The notes below the pieces were generated by a model, which saw nothing but the letters and a program-made list of their open reading frames with translations, ran no database searches and was not told where the DNA came from. The position numbers were made by a program, and so were the translations under genes. 23,780 nt of DNA from CAZJHD01 sp964545855 (GTDB taxonomy: Bacteria > Planctomycetota > UBA1135 > JACQFD01), in contig CAZJHD010000065.1 in NCBI GenBank assembly GCA_964545855.1, positions 1 through 23,780 on the forward strand, written 5' to 3'. Of the stretch, positions 17,135-23,780 are shown one piece after another (the stretch's first letter is position 1; the number at the start of each line of letters is the position of its first letter).

Positions 17135-18567
17135 CGGCGCGGATCCGGCCGGAGGACCAGCAGCCGGAGCTCCGTCATCTCCTCGATGGCCCAGCGGAGA
17201 CCCTCTCGTCCGTGACCCGACTCCTTCACGCCTCCGTAGGGCATCGGATCGGTGCGGAAGGCCGGCACGTCGTTGTGCACGAGGGCGCCGACGCGCAGGC
17301 GCTCCCAGGCGCGCAGGACGCCGCGGAGGTCGTTCGTGAAGAGCCCCGCCTGGAGCCCGTAGCGCGTGGAGCCGGCCCGATCGAGGGCGTCGTCCAGGTC
17401 GCGGTAGGTCTCGACGGCGACGACGGGCGCGAAGATCTCCTCGTCGCGCGCGCGGCAGCCGGGCTGGACGTCGCGCAGCACCGTCGGCGGGAGCATCGCG
17501 ACCTCGGGCGGCCCGCCCAGGAGCTCCTTCGCGCCGCGCGCGAGGGCCTCCTCCACCCATTCGCGCGCCCGGCGAGCGGACGCGGCGTCGATCATCGGTC
17601 CGAGCCGAGTCGTCTCGTCCAGGGGATCGCCGCGGCGGAGCGCGCGGGCCTGGGCGAGGAAGGCATCGAGGAACGGATCCGCGATCGACTCGTGGAGCAG
17701 CAGCCGCTGGGCTCGGATGCACACCTGGCCCGAGTAGGCGAAGGCGCCCGCGACGCAGCGCGCGACGGCTGCCTCGAGGTCCGCGTCGGCATGCACGATC
17801 GCCGCGGCGTTGCCGCCGAGCTCGAGCGTCACGCGCTTCGAGGGTGCGCGCCGCTTGATGTCCCATCCGACGCGCGCGGATCCCGTGAAGGACACGGCGC
17901 CGACCCGCGGATCCTCGACGAGGGCGTCGATCTCCGGAGGATCGCCCGGAAGGACGGCGATCGCTTCCTCGGGGCAGCCCGACTCGAGCAGCACGTCGGC
18001 GAGCGCGAAGGCCGAGAGCGGCGTGCGCGGCGCGGGCTTCAGGAGAACCGCGTTCCCCGAGGCGAGCGCCGGCGCCACCTTGTGGGCCGCGAGGTTCAGC
18101 GGGAAGTTGAAGGGCGTGATCGCCGAGACGATCCCGACGGGGAAACGGCGCAGGAGACCCAGCCGTCCCGTGCCGTTCGCCACGGAGTCGAGAGGCAGCA
18201 CCTCGCCGCCGATCCGCTTCGCCTCCTCGGCTCCGGTGCGCAGCGTCACGACGCAGCGATCGACCTCGACGCGCGCGTCGAGGATCGGCTTCCCCGCCTC
18301 GCGCGCGATGGTGCGCGCGAGATCCTCGCGGCGCAGCTCCACGAGGCGCGCCGATCCCTCCAGGATCGCCGCGCGCGCGTGGGACGGCATCGCCGCCATG
18401 GCGGCCGCGCCGCGTTCCGCGGCTCGCAGGGCGGCGTCGACGTCTCCGCGCGTCGCGCTCCGCACCGTGCCGACGACCGAATCGTCCCACGGGCTCTTGA
18501 CGTCGCGCGTGCGACCCTCGAACGGACCGCCACCGCAGACGCGTGGATCTCGCACGAGCTTCGTCAT
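17131..18567 (-). CDS. NAD(P)-dependent aldehyde dehydrogenase
   Basis: 478-residue enzyme of the ALDH superfamily, oxidising an aldehyde to an acid with NAD(P)+. Catalytic residues are visible: Asn154 (TPFNFPLN), Glu249 (LELGGN), nucleophile Cys283 (GQVCIRAQR), with FTGSARVG (228-235) for nucleotide binding and EEIFAPVV plus the C-terminal MPYGGVKESGHGREG. The sequence type recalls lactaldehyde or non-phosphorylating glyceraldehyde-3-phosphate dehydrogenases (ALDH11/21-like), but substrate cannot be assigned. ATG 18567 begins MTKLVRDPRVCGGGPFEG, normal for the family. First gene of a two-gene unit with the IMPase; 44 bp from the divergent hypothetical gene. A coupled aldehyde dehydrogenase and phosphatase could act on sugar or polyol metabolites (inference). 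Confidence 0.94.
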   Translation of the reverse strand: MTKLVRDPRVCGGGPFEGRTRDVKSPWDDSVVGTVRSATRGDVDAALRAAERGAAAMAAMPSHARAAILEGSARLVELRREDLARTIAREAGKPILDARVEVDRCVVTLRTGAEEAKRIGGEVLPLDSVANGTGRLGLLRRFPVGIVSAITPFNFPLNLAAHKVAPALASGNAVLLKPAPRTPLSAFALADVLLESGCPEEAIAVLPGDPPEIDALVEDPRVGAVSFTGSARVGWDIKRRAPSKRVTLELGGNAAAIVHADADLEAAVARCVAGAFAYSGQVCIRAQRLLLHESIADPFLDAFLAQARALRRGDPLDETTRLGPMIDAASARRAREWVEEALARGAKELLGGPPEVAMLPPTVLRDVQPGCRARDEEIFAPVVAVETYRDLDDALDRAGSTRYGLQAGLFTNDLRGVLRAWERLRVGALVHNDVPAFRTDPMPYGGVKESGHGREGLRWAIEEMTELRLLVLRPDPRR

Positions 18568-18611
18568 GGCGTGAAGTTTCTATCACCGCATCGCGGTCCG
18601 GAGGAGACAAC

Positions 18612-19277
18612 ATGACTGCGATGTCCCGCAAAGCAGATCGCAGCAGCGCGCACCGCCTCGAGTGGGTCCCCACGGGACCCATGCACCGAGGGGGACTCGC
18701 ATGGGAGAGCCTCCGCGCCGCGGTGCGGCGTCGCGGATTCCGGGTCGTCGGCGGCGATCGTCCCGAGCCTTCGGGACTCGACCTCGACGTCCTCGTGCTC
18801 GTGAACCTGCAGGTGGACGGGATGCGCGACCTCTACCGGTTCAACGAAGCCATTCGCGGAGAGCTGCCGCCCGAGACCCATCGAGACTTCCTCCGATTCG
18901 CGCACGTGCTCGTGCGCATCGCGGGGGCGACTCCCTCGGCGCTGAAGCGGCGGAGCCTGCACGGCGCCGTGCTCGACACCCTCGAGGCAGTCGTCCTCGA
19001 GGAGACCCACGAGCTCGGCAGCATCCACGCCTCCCTCGGCGTCGGACCCGAAGGGCTCTGGCTCGAGCTGCTCCACACCGATGGTTCTCCCCTCGAGGAG
19101 GCCGACGGAGTTCCGCTCGAGCTCGGCTTCGAGGGTGGGCCTCTCATCCGCGAGGAGCTGAGGGAGGGCGCGGCGCTCTTCCGCGCGGGGGCGGCGCTGA
19201 TCGAGACGCGGGGTCTCGTGGACGTCCGGCTCGACTTCTCGCCCTTCGGCCACCTGGAGCTCGAGCCGATCCACTGA
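18612..19277 (+). CDS. hypothetical protein, possible operon partner of GGT
   Basis: 221 residues, not recognised. ATG 18612 has a good Shine-Dalgarno sequence (GGAGGAG, 6 bases upstream), so the frame extension to 18543 is unlikely. The sequence is soluble: no signal peptide or membrane segment. It looks like a mixed alpha/beta protein, with an acidic C-terminal half (e.g. LLHTDGSPLEEADG, FEGGPLIREELREG) and few Cys. No catalytic motif stands out. Its stop TGA overlaps the likely CTG start of the gamma-glutamyltransferase, suggesting co-expression. Coding status is supported by the Shine-Dalgarno sequence, the length and the tight junction with GGT. Confidence 0.75.
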   Translation: MTAMSRKADRSSAHRLEWVPTGPMHRGGLAWESLRAAVRRRGFRVVGGDRPEPSGLDLDVLVLVNLQVDGMRDLYRFNEAIRGELPPETHRDFLRFAHVLVRIAGATPSALKRRSLHGAVLDTLEAVVLEETHELGSIHASLGVGPEGLWLELLHTDGSPLEEADGVPLELGFEGGPLIREELREGAALFRAGAALIETRGLVDVRLDFSPFGHLELEPIH

Positions 19278-21004
19278 GCGACTTCTCGCGCACCTGCGCC
19301 CGCGCTCTCGCCGGCGGTCTCGTCCTGCTCGCGTCCTGCGCGACGGCGCCGGAGACTCCCGCGCTGCCGCGGCCCGCGCCGCCGCCCGCGCCGTCCGCCG
19401 TCTCCTCGCGAGGCATGGTCACGAGCGACGCTCCGCTCGCGACGGCCGTCGGCGCGGAGATCCTCCGGCGAGGCGGGAACGCAGTGGACGCCGCCGTGGC
19501 GACGGCCTTCGCTCTCGCCGTCGTCCTCCCGGAGGCCGGCAACGTCGGCGGCGGAGGGTTCCTCGTGGCGCGGATGGGCGGCGCCGACTGGAGCCTCGAC
19601 TTCCGCGAGAGCGCTCCCGCCAAGGCGACGCGCGACATGTTCCTCGACGAGGAGGGTGCGCCGACCGATCGCTCCGTGACGGGACACCTCGCGGCGGGAG
19701 TGCCCGGGAGCGTGTCGGGTCTCTGGGAGGCGCACGCGCGCCTCGGATCGCTCCCGTGGGAGAGTCTCGTGGCTCCCGCGATCGCGCTCGCGGCCGACGG
19801 GTTCGCCGTGCCACCGTCCCTCGCGCGCGCCGTGGCAGCCGACGCGGGAAGGCTCGCTCGATTCCCCGCGTCGGCGGCGCTCTTCCTCCCGGGAGGCGTT
19901 CCGCTCGCGGCAGGGGAGATCTGGAGGAATCCGGATCTGGCGGCCGTGCTCCGGCGCATCGCCACGTCCGGACCGGAAGGATTCTCCACGGGGCGCACGG
20001 CGGAGCTGATCGACCGCGAGATGCGTCGAGGCGGTGGACGGATCACTCGGGAGGACCTAGCGTCCTATCGCGCCATCTGGCGCGCGCCCCTCGTCCTCGA
20101 GTACCGCGGGCACCGCGTCGTGACGATGGCGCTCCCGTCCTCCGGAGGTGTCGCTCTCGGGATCCTGTTCCGGCTGCTCGAACCGTTCTCGCTCGAAGCC
20201 GCCGGCTGGAGCTCCCCCGAGTGCGTCCATCTCCTCGCGGAGGCGATGCGCCGGGCCTTCGCCGCCCGCAACGCGTGGCTCGGCGATCCCGATTTCGTCG
20301 CGGATCCGACGGAGGAGATCCTCTCGGACGCTTGGATCGCGGCCCAGCGCGCCACGCTCTCACCGCGCGCCGCCACGCCGTCGCATCTCGTCTCGCCGTC
20401 CCTCGGCGACGATGGCGGGGGCGGCACGCACACGACGCATCTCTCGGTGGTGGACGCGTCGGGGAACGCCGTGGCGCTCACGACGACGCTCAACAACGGA
20501 TTCGGGTCCGCCGTGGTGGTCGAGGGCGCCGGGTTCCTGCTGAACGACGAGATGGACGACTTCGCGGCGAAGCCCGGCACGCCGAATCTCTTCGGGCTGA
20601 TCCAGGGAGAGGCGAACGCCATCGAGCCCGGGAAGCGGATGCTCTCCTCGATGACTCCCGCGATCGTCCTCGATCGGGAGGGTCGCGTCGCGCTCGTCGT
20701 GGGCGCCGCCGGCGGGCCGCGCATCATCACGAGCGTGTTCCAGACGATCTCACGCATCCTCGACCACGGGATGCCGCTCGCTTCGGCCATGTCGGGGCCG
20801 CGCATGCATCACCAGCACCTCCCCGACGAGATCCTCGCCGAGCCGGGCCTCCTCGACGCGGCGGGACGGCGCGCGCTGGAAGACCTCGGCCACCACGTTC
20901 GCGCGTCCTCGGTCCTCGCCGACGTGCAGGCGATCGCGCGGGAGGGCGCCCTCTGGGTCGGCGTGTCCGACCCACGGCGCGCGGGCGCGGCCCTCGGGCC
21001 CTGA
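19274..21004 (+). CDS. ggt: gamma-glutamyltransferase, predicted lipoprotein
   Basis: 576-residue precursor of an Ntn-hydrolase that transfers or hydrolyses gamma-glutamyl groups, e.g. from glutathione. The large-subunit start is SSRGMVTSDAPLATAVGAEILRRGG; NVGGGGF follows. Autoproteolysis is expected before Thr387 in GTHTTHLSVVD, giving ~386- and ~190-residue chains; LNDEMDDF, SSMTPAI and AAGGPRIITSVFQ are the small-subunit substrate and oxyanion motifs. The N-terminus is a lipoprotein signal: SDFSRTCARALAGGLVLLASC with lipobox Cys22, so an envelope location is predicted. No ATG, GTG or TTG precedes it suitably: CTG 19274, overlapping the upstream TGA, is the best start. ATG 19414 is an alternative but would remove the signal. 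Confidence 0.93.
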   Translation: MSDFSRTCARALAGGLVLLASCATAPETPALPRPAPPPAPSAVSSRGMVTSDAPLATAVGAEILRRGGNAVDAAVATAFALAVVLPEAGNVGGGGFLVARMGGADWSLDFRESAPAKATRDMFLDEEGAPTDRSVTGHLAAGVPGSVSGLWEAHARLGSLPWESLVAPAIALAADGFAVPPSLARAVAADAGRLARFPASAALFLPGGVPLAAGEIWRNPDLAAVLRRIATSGPEGFSTGRTAELIDREMRRGGGRITREDLASYRAIWRAPLVLEYRGHRVVTMALPSSGGVALGILFRLLEPFSLEAAGWSSPECVHLLAEAMRRAFAARNAWLGDPDFVADPTEEILSDAWIAAQRATLSPRAATPSHLVSPSLGDDGGGGTHTTHLSVVDASGNAVALTTTLNNGFGSAVVVEGAGFLLNDEMDDFAAKPGTPNLFGLIQGEANAIEPGKRMLSSMTPAIVLDREGRVALVVGAAGGPRIITSVFQTISRILDHGMPLASAMSGPRMHHQHLPDEILAEPGLLDAAGRRALEDLGHHVRASSVLADVQAIAREGALWVGVSDPRRAGAALGP

Positions 21005-21231
21005 CTGCCCGTCGCACACGTCATCCGAGCTGTACGCCGCTGCCTCGCGCTCGCGCTGCCGAGCCCTTCCGCCACGGGCAGCCATGCGACGACGCGCGCG
21101 CGCGCACGCGGGCGCCGAGCGCCGGAGGGGCCGGTCCGAGTTCGGCGGTTGCCCGATCCCGGAATCCGGTGGATCGTGTAGGAGCACGCACCCTCGGCCA
21201 CCCCCGCCCGAGGCGACTCGGGCGCTGCACC
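21005..21231. other. intergenic region before the FG-GAP gene
   Basis: 227 bp without a gene. CTGCCCGT (21005-21012) and ACGGGCAG (21074-21081) are perfect inverted repeats 61 bp apart, weak as a terminator. A 19-nt alternating purine-pyrimidine run lies at 21092-21110. No clear promoter or Shine-Dalgarno sequence for the next gene is visible. Confidence 0.4.
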
Positions 21232-23780
21232 ATGCTCTCTCGCGCCGCGCTCGCTCTGGGCCTCCTCCCCGCACTCGTCTCGGCTCAGGACGCGCAGCTC
21301 CTTCCGGGCCCGCGCTTCGACGTCTCGGGGCTCCCGCAGGTGATCGCCGTCGGCCCGATCGACGGCGATTCGAATCCGGACCTCGTGACGGGGAACAACG
21401 ACGGGTCCCTCGCCGTGCGCCTCGGAGACGGCATGGGCGGCTTCGGCGCGCCGGTTCTGTCCCCGACGGGCGGCCCCATCGCGGGCCTCGCGCTCGCGGA
21501 CTTCGACGCGAACGGAACGCTCGACGTGGCGGTCGCACGGGGACCCCTGCAGACCGAGGTGACCGTGCTCTTCGGCAACGGCACGGGCGGCTTCGGTCTC
21601 GCGCTCGCCGTCACGCTCACGGTGGGCTCCTCTCCGGAGGCGATCGCCGTCGTGGACCTGAACAAGGACGGGAAGCCCGACCTCGTCGTGGCGAACGGCG
21701 GCTCGAACAGCGTCTCCTACCTCCAGGGAGACGGCCTCGGCGGTTTCGCTCCGACGGTCGGCTTCGCCACGGGCGTGAATCCACGCGATCTCGCGGTCGC
21801 CGACCTGAACGGCGACACGAATCCCGACGTCGTGACGGCGAACTTCGGCGGGACGGTCTCGGTGCTCCTCGGCAACGGGGCCGGCAGCCTCGGTGCCGTC
21901 ACCTCCTTCGCGGCTGGCGGCTTCGTGGGCGCGGTCTCCCTCGGCGACGTGAACGGCGACGGGAAGATCGACGCCGCGGTCACGAACCTCTTCGGCGCCG
22001 GCAACGGCGTCTCGATCCTCCTCGGGAACGGATCGGGCGGGCTCGGCGCTCCGTCGATGATCTCCGTGGGAAGCCTGTTCCCGATCGCGCTGCGGCTCGG
22101 CCACCTCGACACGAACGGGCAGCTCGACCTCGCCGTCGCGTTCCTCGGAGTGAATCGTCTCGCGATCCTCTCCGGCAGCGGATCGGGCGGCTTCGCGGCG
22201 CCCGTGGCGGCGCTCGTGGGCGCGGGACCGACGTCGATCGCCCTCGCCGACGTAGACGGCAACGGGGCGACCGATCTCGCCGTCGCGAACGGATCCGTCG
22301 CCGACGCGACGATCCTCCTCGCCACGGCGGGGGGCGGCTTCGTGCTCCCGAAGATGTCGGCCACGGGCGCCGATCCGCGGAGCGGTGCCGACGGAGACCT
22401 GAACGCCGACGGCAAGCGGGATCTCGTCGTCGCGCGCGGCTCGACGAACGATGCGGGCGTGCTCCTCGGCGATGGTCTCGGCGGCTTCGGTGCGGTGACC
22501 GCGTTCTCCACGGGCACCGATCCCCGGGCCGTCGCGCTCGGCGACCTGAACGGAGACTCCATCCTCGATCTCGTCGTGGCGAACGGCGGATCGGCGAACG
22601 CGACGATCCGTCTCGGCAACGGTCTCGGGGGCTTCGGCGCCTCGACGACGACGAGCGCGGGCACGACGCCCGAGGCGCTCGCGCTTCGAGATCTGAACGG
22701 CGACTCCGTCCTCGACCTCGTGATCGCGAACGGCGGATCCAACAGCGTCACCGTGCGGCTGGGGAACGGGACCGGTGGCTTCGGCGCGGCGACCACGCTC
22801 TCCGTCGGTACCGCGCCGCGCTCGGTCGCGCTGGGCGATCTGAGCAACGACGGGATCGTCGACCTCGTGACCGCGAACTCGGGGTCGAACAACGTGACCG
22901 TTCGGCTCGGCACCGGCGCCGGGGGCTTCGGCGCCGCCTCCACCTTCGCCGCGGGCACGGCGCCCCAAGGAGTCACGATCGGGCTGCTGGACGCCGGGGC
23001 CGATCGAGACGTGGCCGTCGCGAACGAGTCGACGAGCCTCGTGTCGATCCTCGCGGGGAACGGATCGGGTGGCCTCGCGGCGCCGGTGACGCTGGCCATG
23101 GGAGCAGGGCCCCGATTCGTCGCCGCGCGCGACGTGGACGGAGACGGTGGCGACGACCTCGTGGCGGCGAGCGGCACGGCCTCGACGCTGTCCGTGAGAC
23201 GCAACGTGGCGTCGGTGCTCGGCGCGCCGACGTCCTTCGGCCTCGCGGGGCCCGCGACCGGCCTCGTCCTTGGAGACTTCGACGGCACCGGCTCGCTCGA
23301 CGTGGCGGCCCCGAGCGCCACCACGGCGGAGGCCACGGTCCTCCGCAATCGTCTCTCTCCGCCCGTGATCACCGGCCAGCCGACGAGCCTCTCGCTCTGC
23401 GCGCCGGCAGCGGCGGTCTTCACCGTGTCGGCGACGGGCGCCACGAGCTTCCAATGGAGGAAGAACACCGTTCCCCTCGCGAACGGCGGAAACGTCTCGG
23501 GCGCCACGACGTCGGCGCTCACCCTGTCGCCCACGTCGGCCGGCGACGCCGGCAGCTACGACTGCGTCGTCGGGAACTCCTCCGGCTCGTCGACGAGCTC
23601 GGCGGCGACGCTCGCGGTGACTGCGGGCGTGCCCGGCATCACGGCCCAGCCCGCGAGCCAGGCCCGGTGCGTGGGCGGGACGATCTCGCTCTCCGTGACG
23701 GCCACGAACGCCCTGTCGTTCCAGTGGCGGAAGAACACCGTGAACATCGGCGGTGCGACCGCGAGCACGCTCACGATCAC
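21232..23780 (+). CDS. secreted FG-GAP/VCBS-repeat protein with Ig-like domains (3' end outside window)
   Basis: 849 complete codons without a stop; the gene continues past the window. A signal peptide (MLSRAALALGLLPALVSA, cut before QD) is followed by 14 FG-GAP/VCBS-type repeats, each with a calcium-loop-like DxNxDxxxDL motif: e.g. LNKDGKPDLVV, VNGDGKIDAAV, LNADGKRDLVV, LNGDSILDLVV. Motif starts are at 21358, 21502, 21658, 21805, 21949, 22105, 22252 and then every 147 nt to 23134, the last at 23278. Fourteen ~49-residue repeats fit two seven-bladed beta-propellers (inference). From ~residue 710, one Ig-like domain (ITGQPTSLSLCAP to AGSYDCVV, Cys-Trp-Cys pattern) is complete and a second (ITAQPASQARC, FQWRKN) is cut by the window edge. 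Likely a cell-surface or secreted adhesion protein; ligand unknown. Confidence 0.9.
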   Translation, partial: MLSRAALALGLLPALVSAQDAQLLPGPRFDVSGLPQVIAVGPIDGDSNPDLVTGNNDGSLAVRLGDGMGGFGAPVLSPTGGPIAGLALADFDANGTLDVAVARGPLQTEVTVLFGNGTGGFGLALAVTLTVGSSPEAIAVVDLNKDGKPDLVVANGGSNSVSYLQGDGLGGFAPTVGFATGVNPRDLAVADLNGDTNPDVVTANFGGTVSVLLGNGAGSLGAVTSFAAGGFVGAVSLGDVNGDGKIDAAVTNLFGAGNGVSILLGNGSGGLGAPSMISVGSLFPIALRLGHLDTNGQLDLAVAFLGVNRLAILSGSGSGGFAAPVAALVGAGPTSIALADVDGNGATDLAVANGSVADATILLATAGGGFVLPKMSATGADPRSGADGDLNADGKRDLVVARGSTNDAGVLLGDGLGGFGAVTAFSTGTDPRAVALGDLNGDSILDLVVANGGSANATIRLGNGLGGFGASTTTSAGTTPEALALRDLNGDSVLDLVIANGGSNSVTVRLGNGTGGFGAATTLSVGTAPRSVALGDLSNDGIVDLVTANSGSNNVTVRLGTGAGGFGAASTFAAGTAPQGVTIGLLDAGADRDVAVANESTSLVSILAGNGSGGLAAPVTLAMGAGPRFVAARDVDGDGGDDLVAASGTASTLSVRRNVASVLGAPTSFGLAGPATGLVLGDFDGTGSLDVAAPSATTAEATVLRNRLSPPVITGQPTSLSLCAPAAAVFTVSATGATSFQWRKNTVPLANGGNVSGATTSALTLSPTSAGDAGSYDCVVGNSSGSSTSSAATLAVTAGVPGITAQPASQARCVGGTISLSVTATNALSFQWRKNTVNIGGATASTLTI

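Noticed and set aside
21005..21081. 8-bp inverted repeat after GGT as a terminator
   Set aside because: The arms are 61 bp apart and no T-tract follows; too weak to call.
21092..21110. Alternating purine-pyrimidine (CG) run, possible Z-DNA
   Set aside because: Such runs are expected by chance in DNA of this GC content; nothing ties it to a function.
20809..23454. An 881-codon minus-strand open frame opposite GGT and the FG-GAP gene
   Set aside because: Its repetitive Arg/Glu/Ala-rich translation mirrors the propeller repeats of the plus strand; no start context or domain.
4250..23780. Search for mobile elements, integrase, toxin-antitoxin or defence genes
   Set aside because: All confident reading frames are metabolic, envelope or repair genes, and I saw no terminal inverted repeats, transposase motifs or att-like duplications next to the tRNAs.

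Overview
The window looks like a piece of chromosome from a high-GC bacterium, most likely a planctomycete-like lineage. The 16S fragment carries CCTGAGCC and CCGTCAAGCCACGAAAG around the universal GTACACACCGCCC block; from memory this is the planctomycete version. The secreted FG-GAP/Ig-like protein at the right edge and the HEAT-repeat protein are also common in that group. The phylum call is an inference, not a search result.

Layout. Positions 1-4249 hold the 3' part of a ribosomal RNA operon: 16S 3' end, tRNA-Ile(GAT), tRNA-Ala(TGC), complete 23S, complete 5S, and a clear intrinsic terminator. A 356-bp stretch with a 17-bp tandem repeat precedes recG (4606-6636), whose helicase motif II is unusual. 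Next come a large exported HEAT-repeat protein (6958-9999) and an overlapping lytic transglycosylase (9996-10538). A degenerate histidine-phosphatase-like gene lies on the minus strand (10595-11056), divergent from a [2Fe-2S] ferredoxin (11224-11502). ElbB-like protein (11606-12361) follows and faces a cytoplasmic thioredoxin-fold protein (12422-12943, minus). The thioredoxin-fold gene is divergent from a sulfite-oxidase-like molybdopterin protein (13031-13618). Then come an M20 metallopeptidase (13737-15146) and a DUF1326-like lipoprotein (15309-16019).

The right third has a minus-strand pair, aldehyde dehydrogenase (17131-18567) then an inositol-monophosphatase-family protein (16070-17134), joined by an ATGA overlap. 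Divergent from it is an unrecognised protein (18612-19277) whose stop overlaps the likely CTG start of a lipid-anchored gamma-glutamyltransferase (19274-21004). The window ends inside a secreted protein with 14 FG-GAP-type repeats followed by Ig-like domains (21232 to beyond 23780).

Genes are mostly housekeeping or general metabolism. Clear operonic links are the HEAT/transglycosylase, ALDH/IMPase and hypothetical/GGT overlaps. I see no phage, transposon, CRISPR or toxin-antitoxin genes and no convincing undescribed multi-gene system. The points most worth a second look are local: the RecG motif II change, a histidine phosphatase without its catalytic histidines, a duplicated Shine-Dalgarno/start unit on elbB, the CTG start, and the exact 147-nt periodicity of the propeller repeats.
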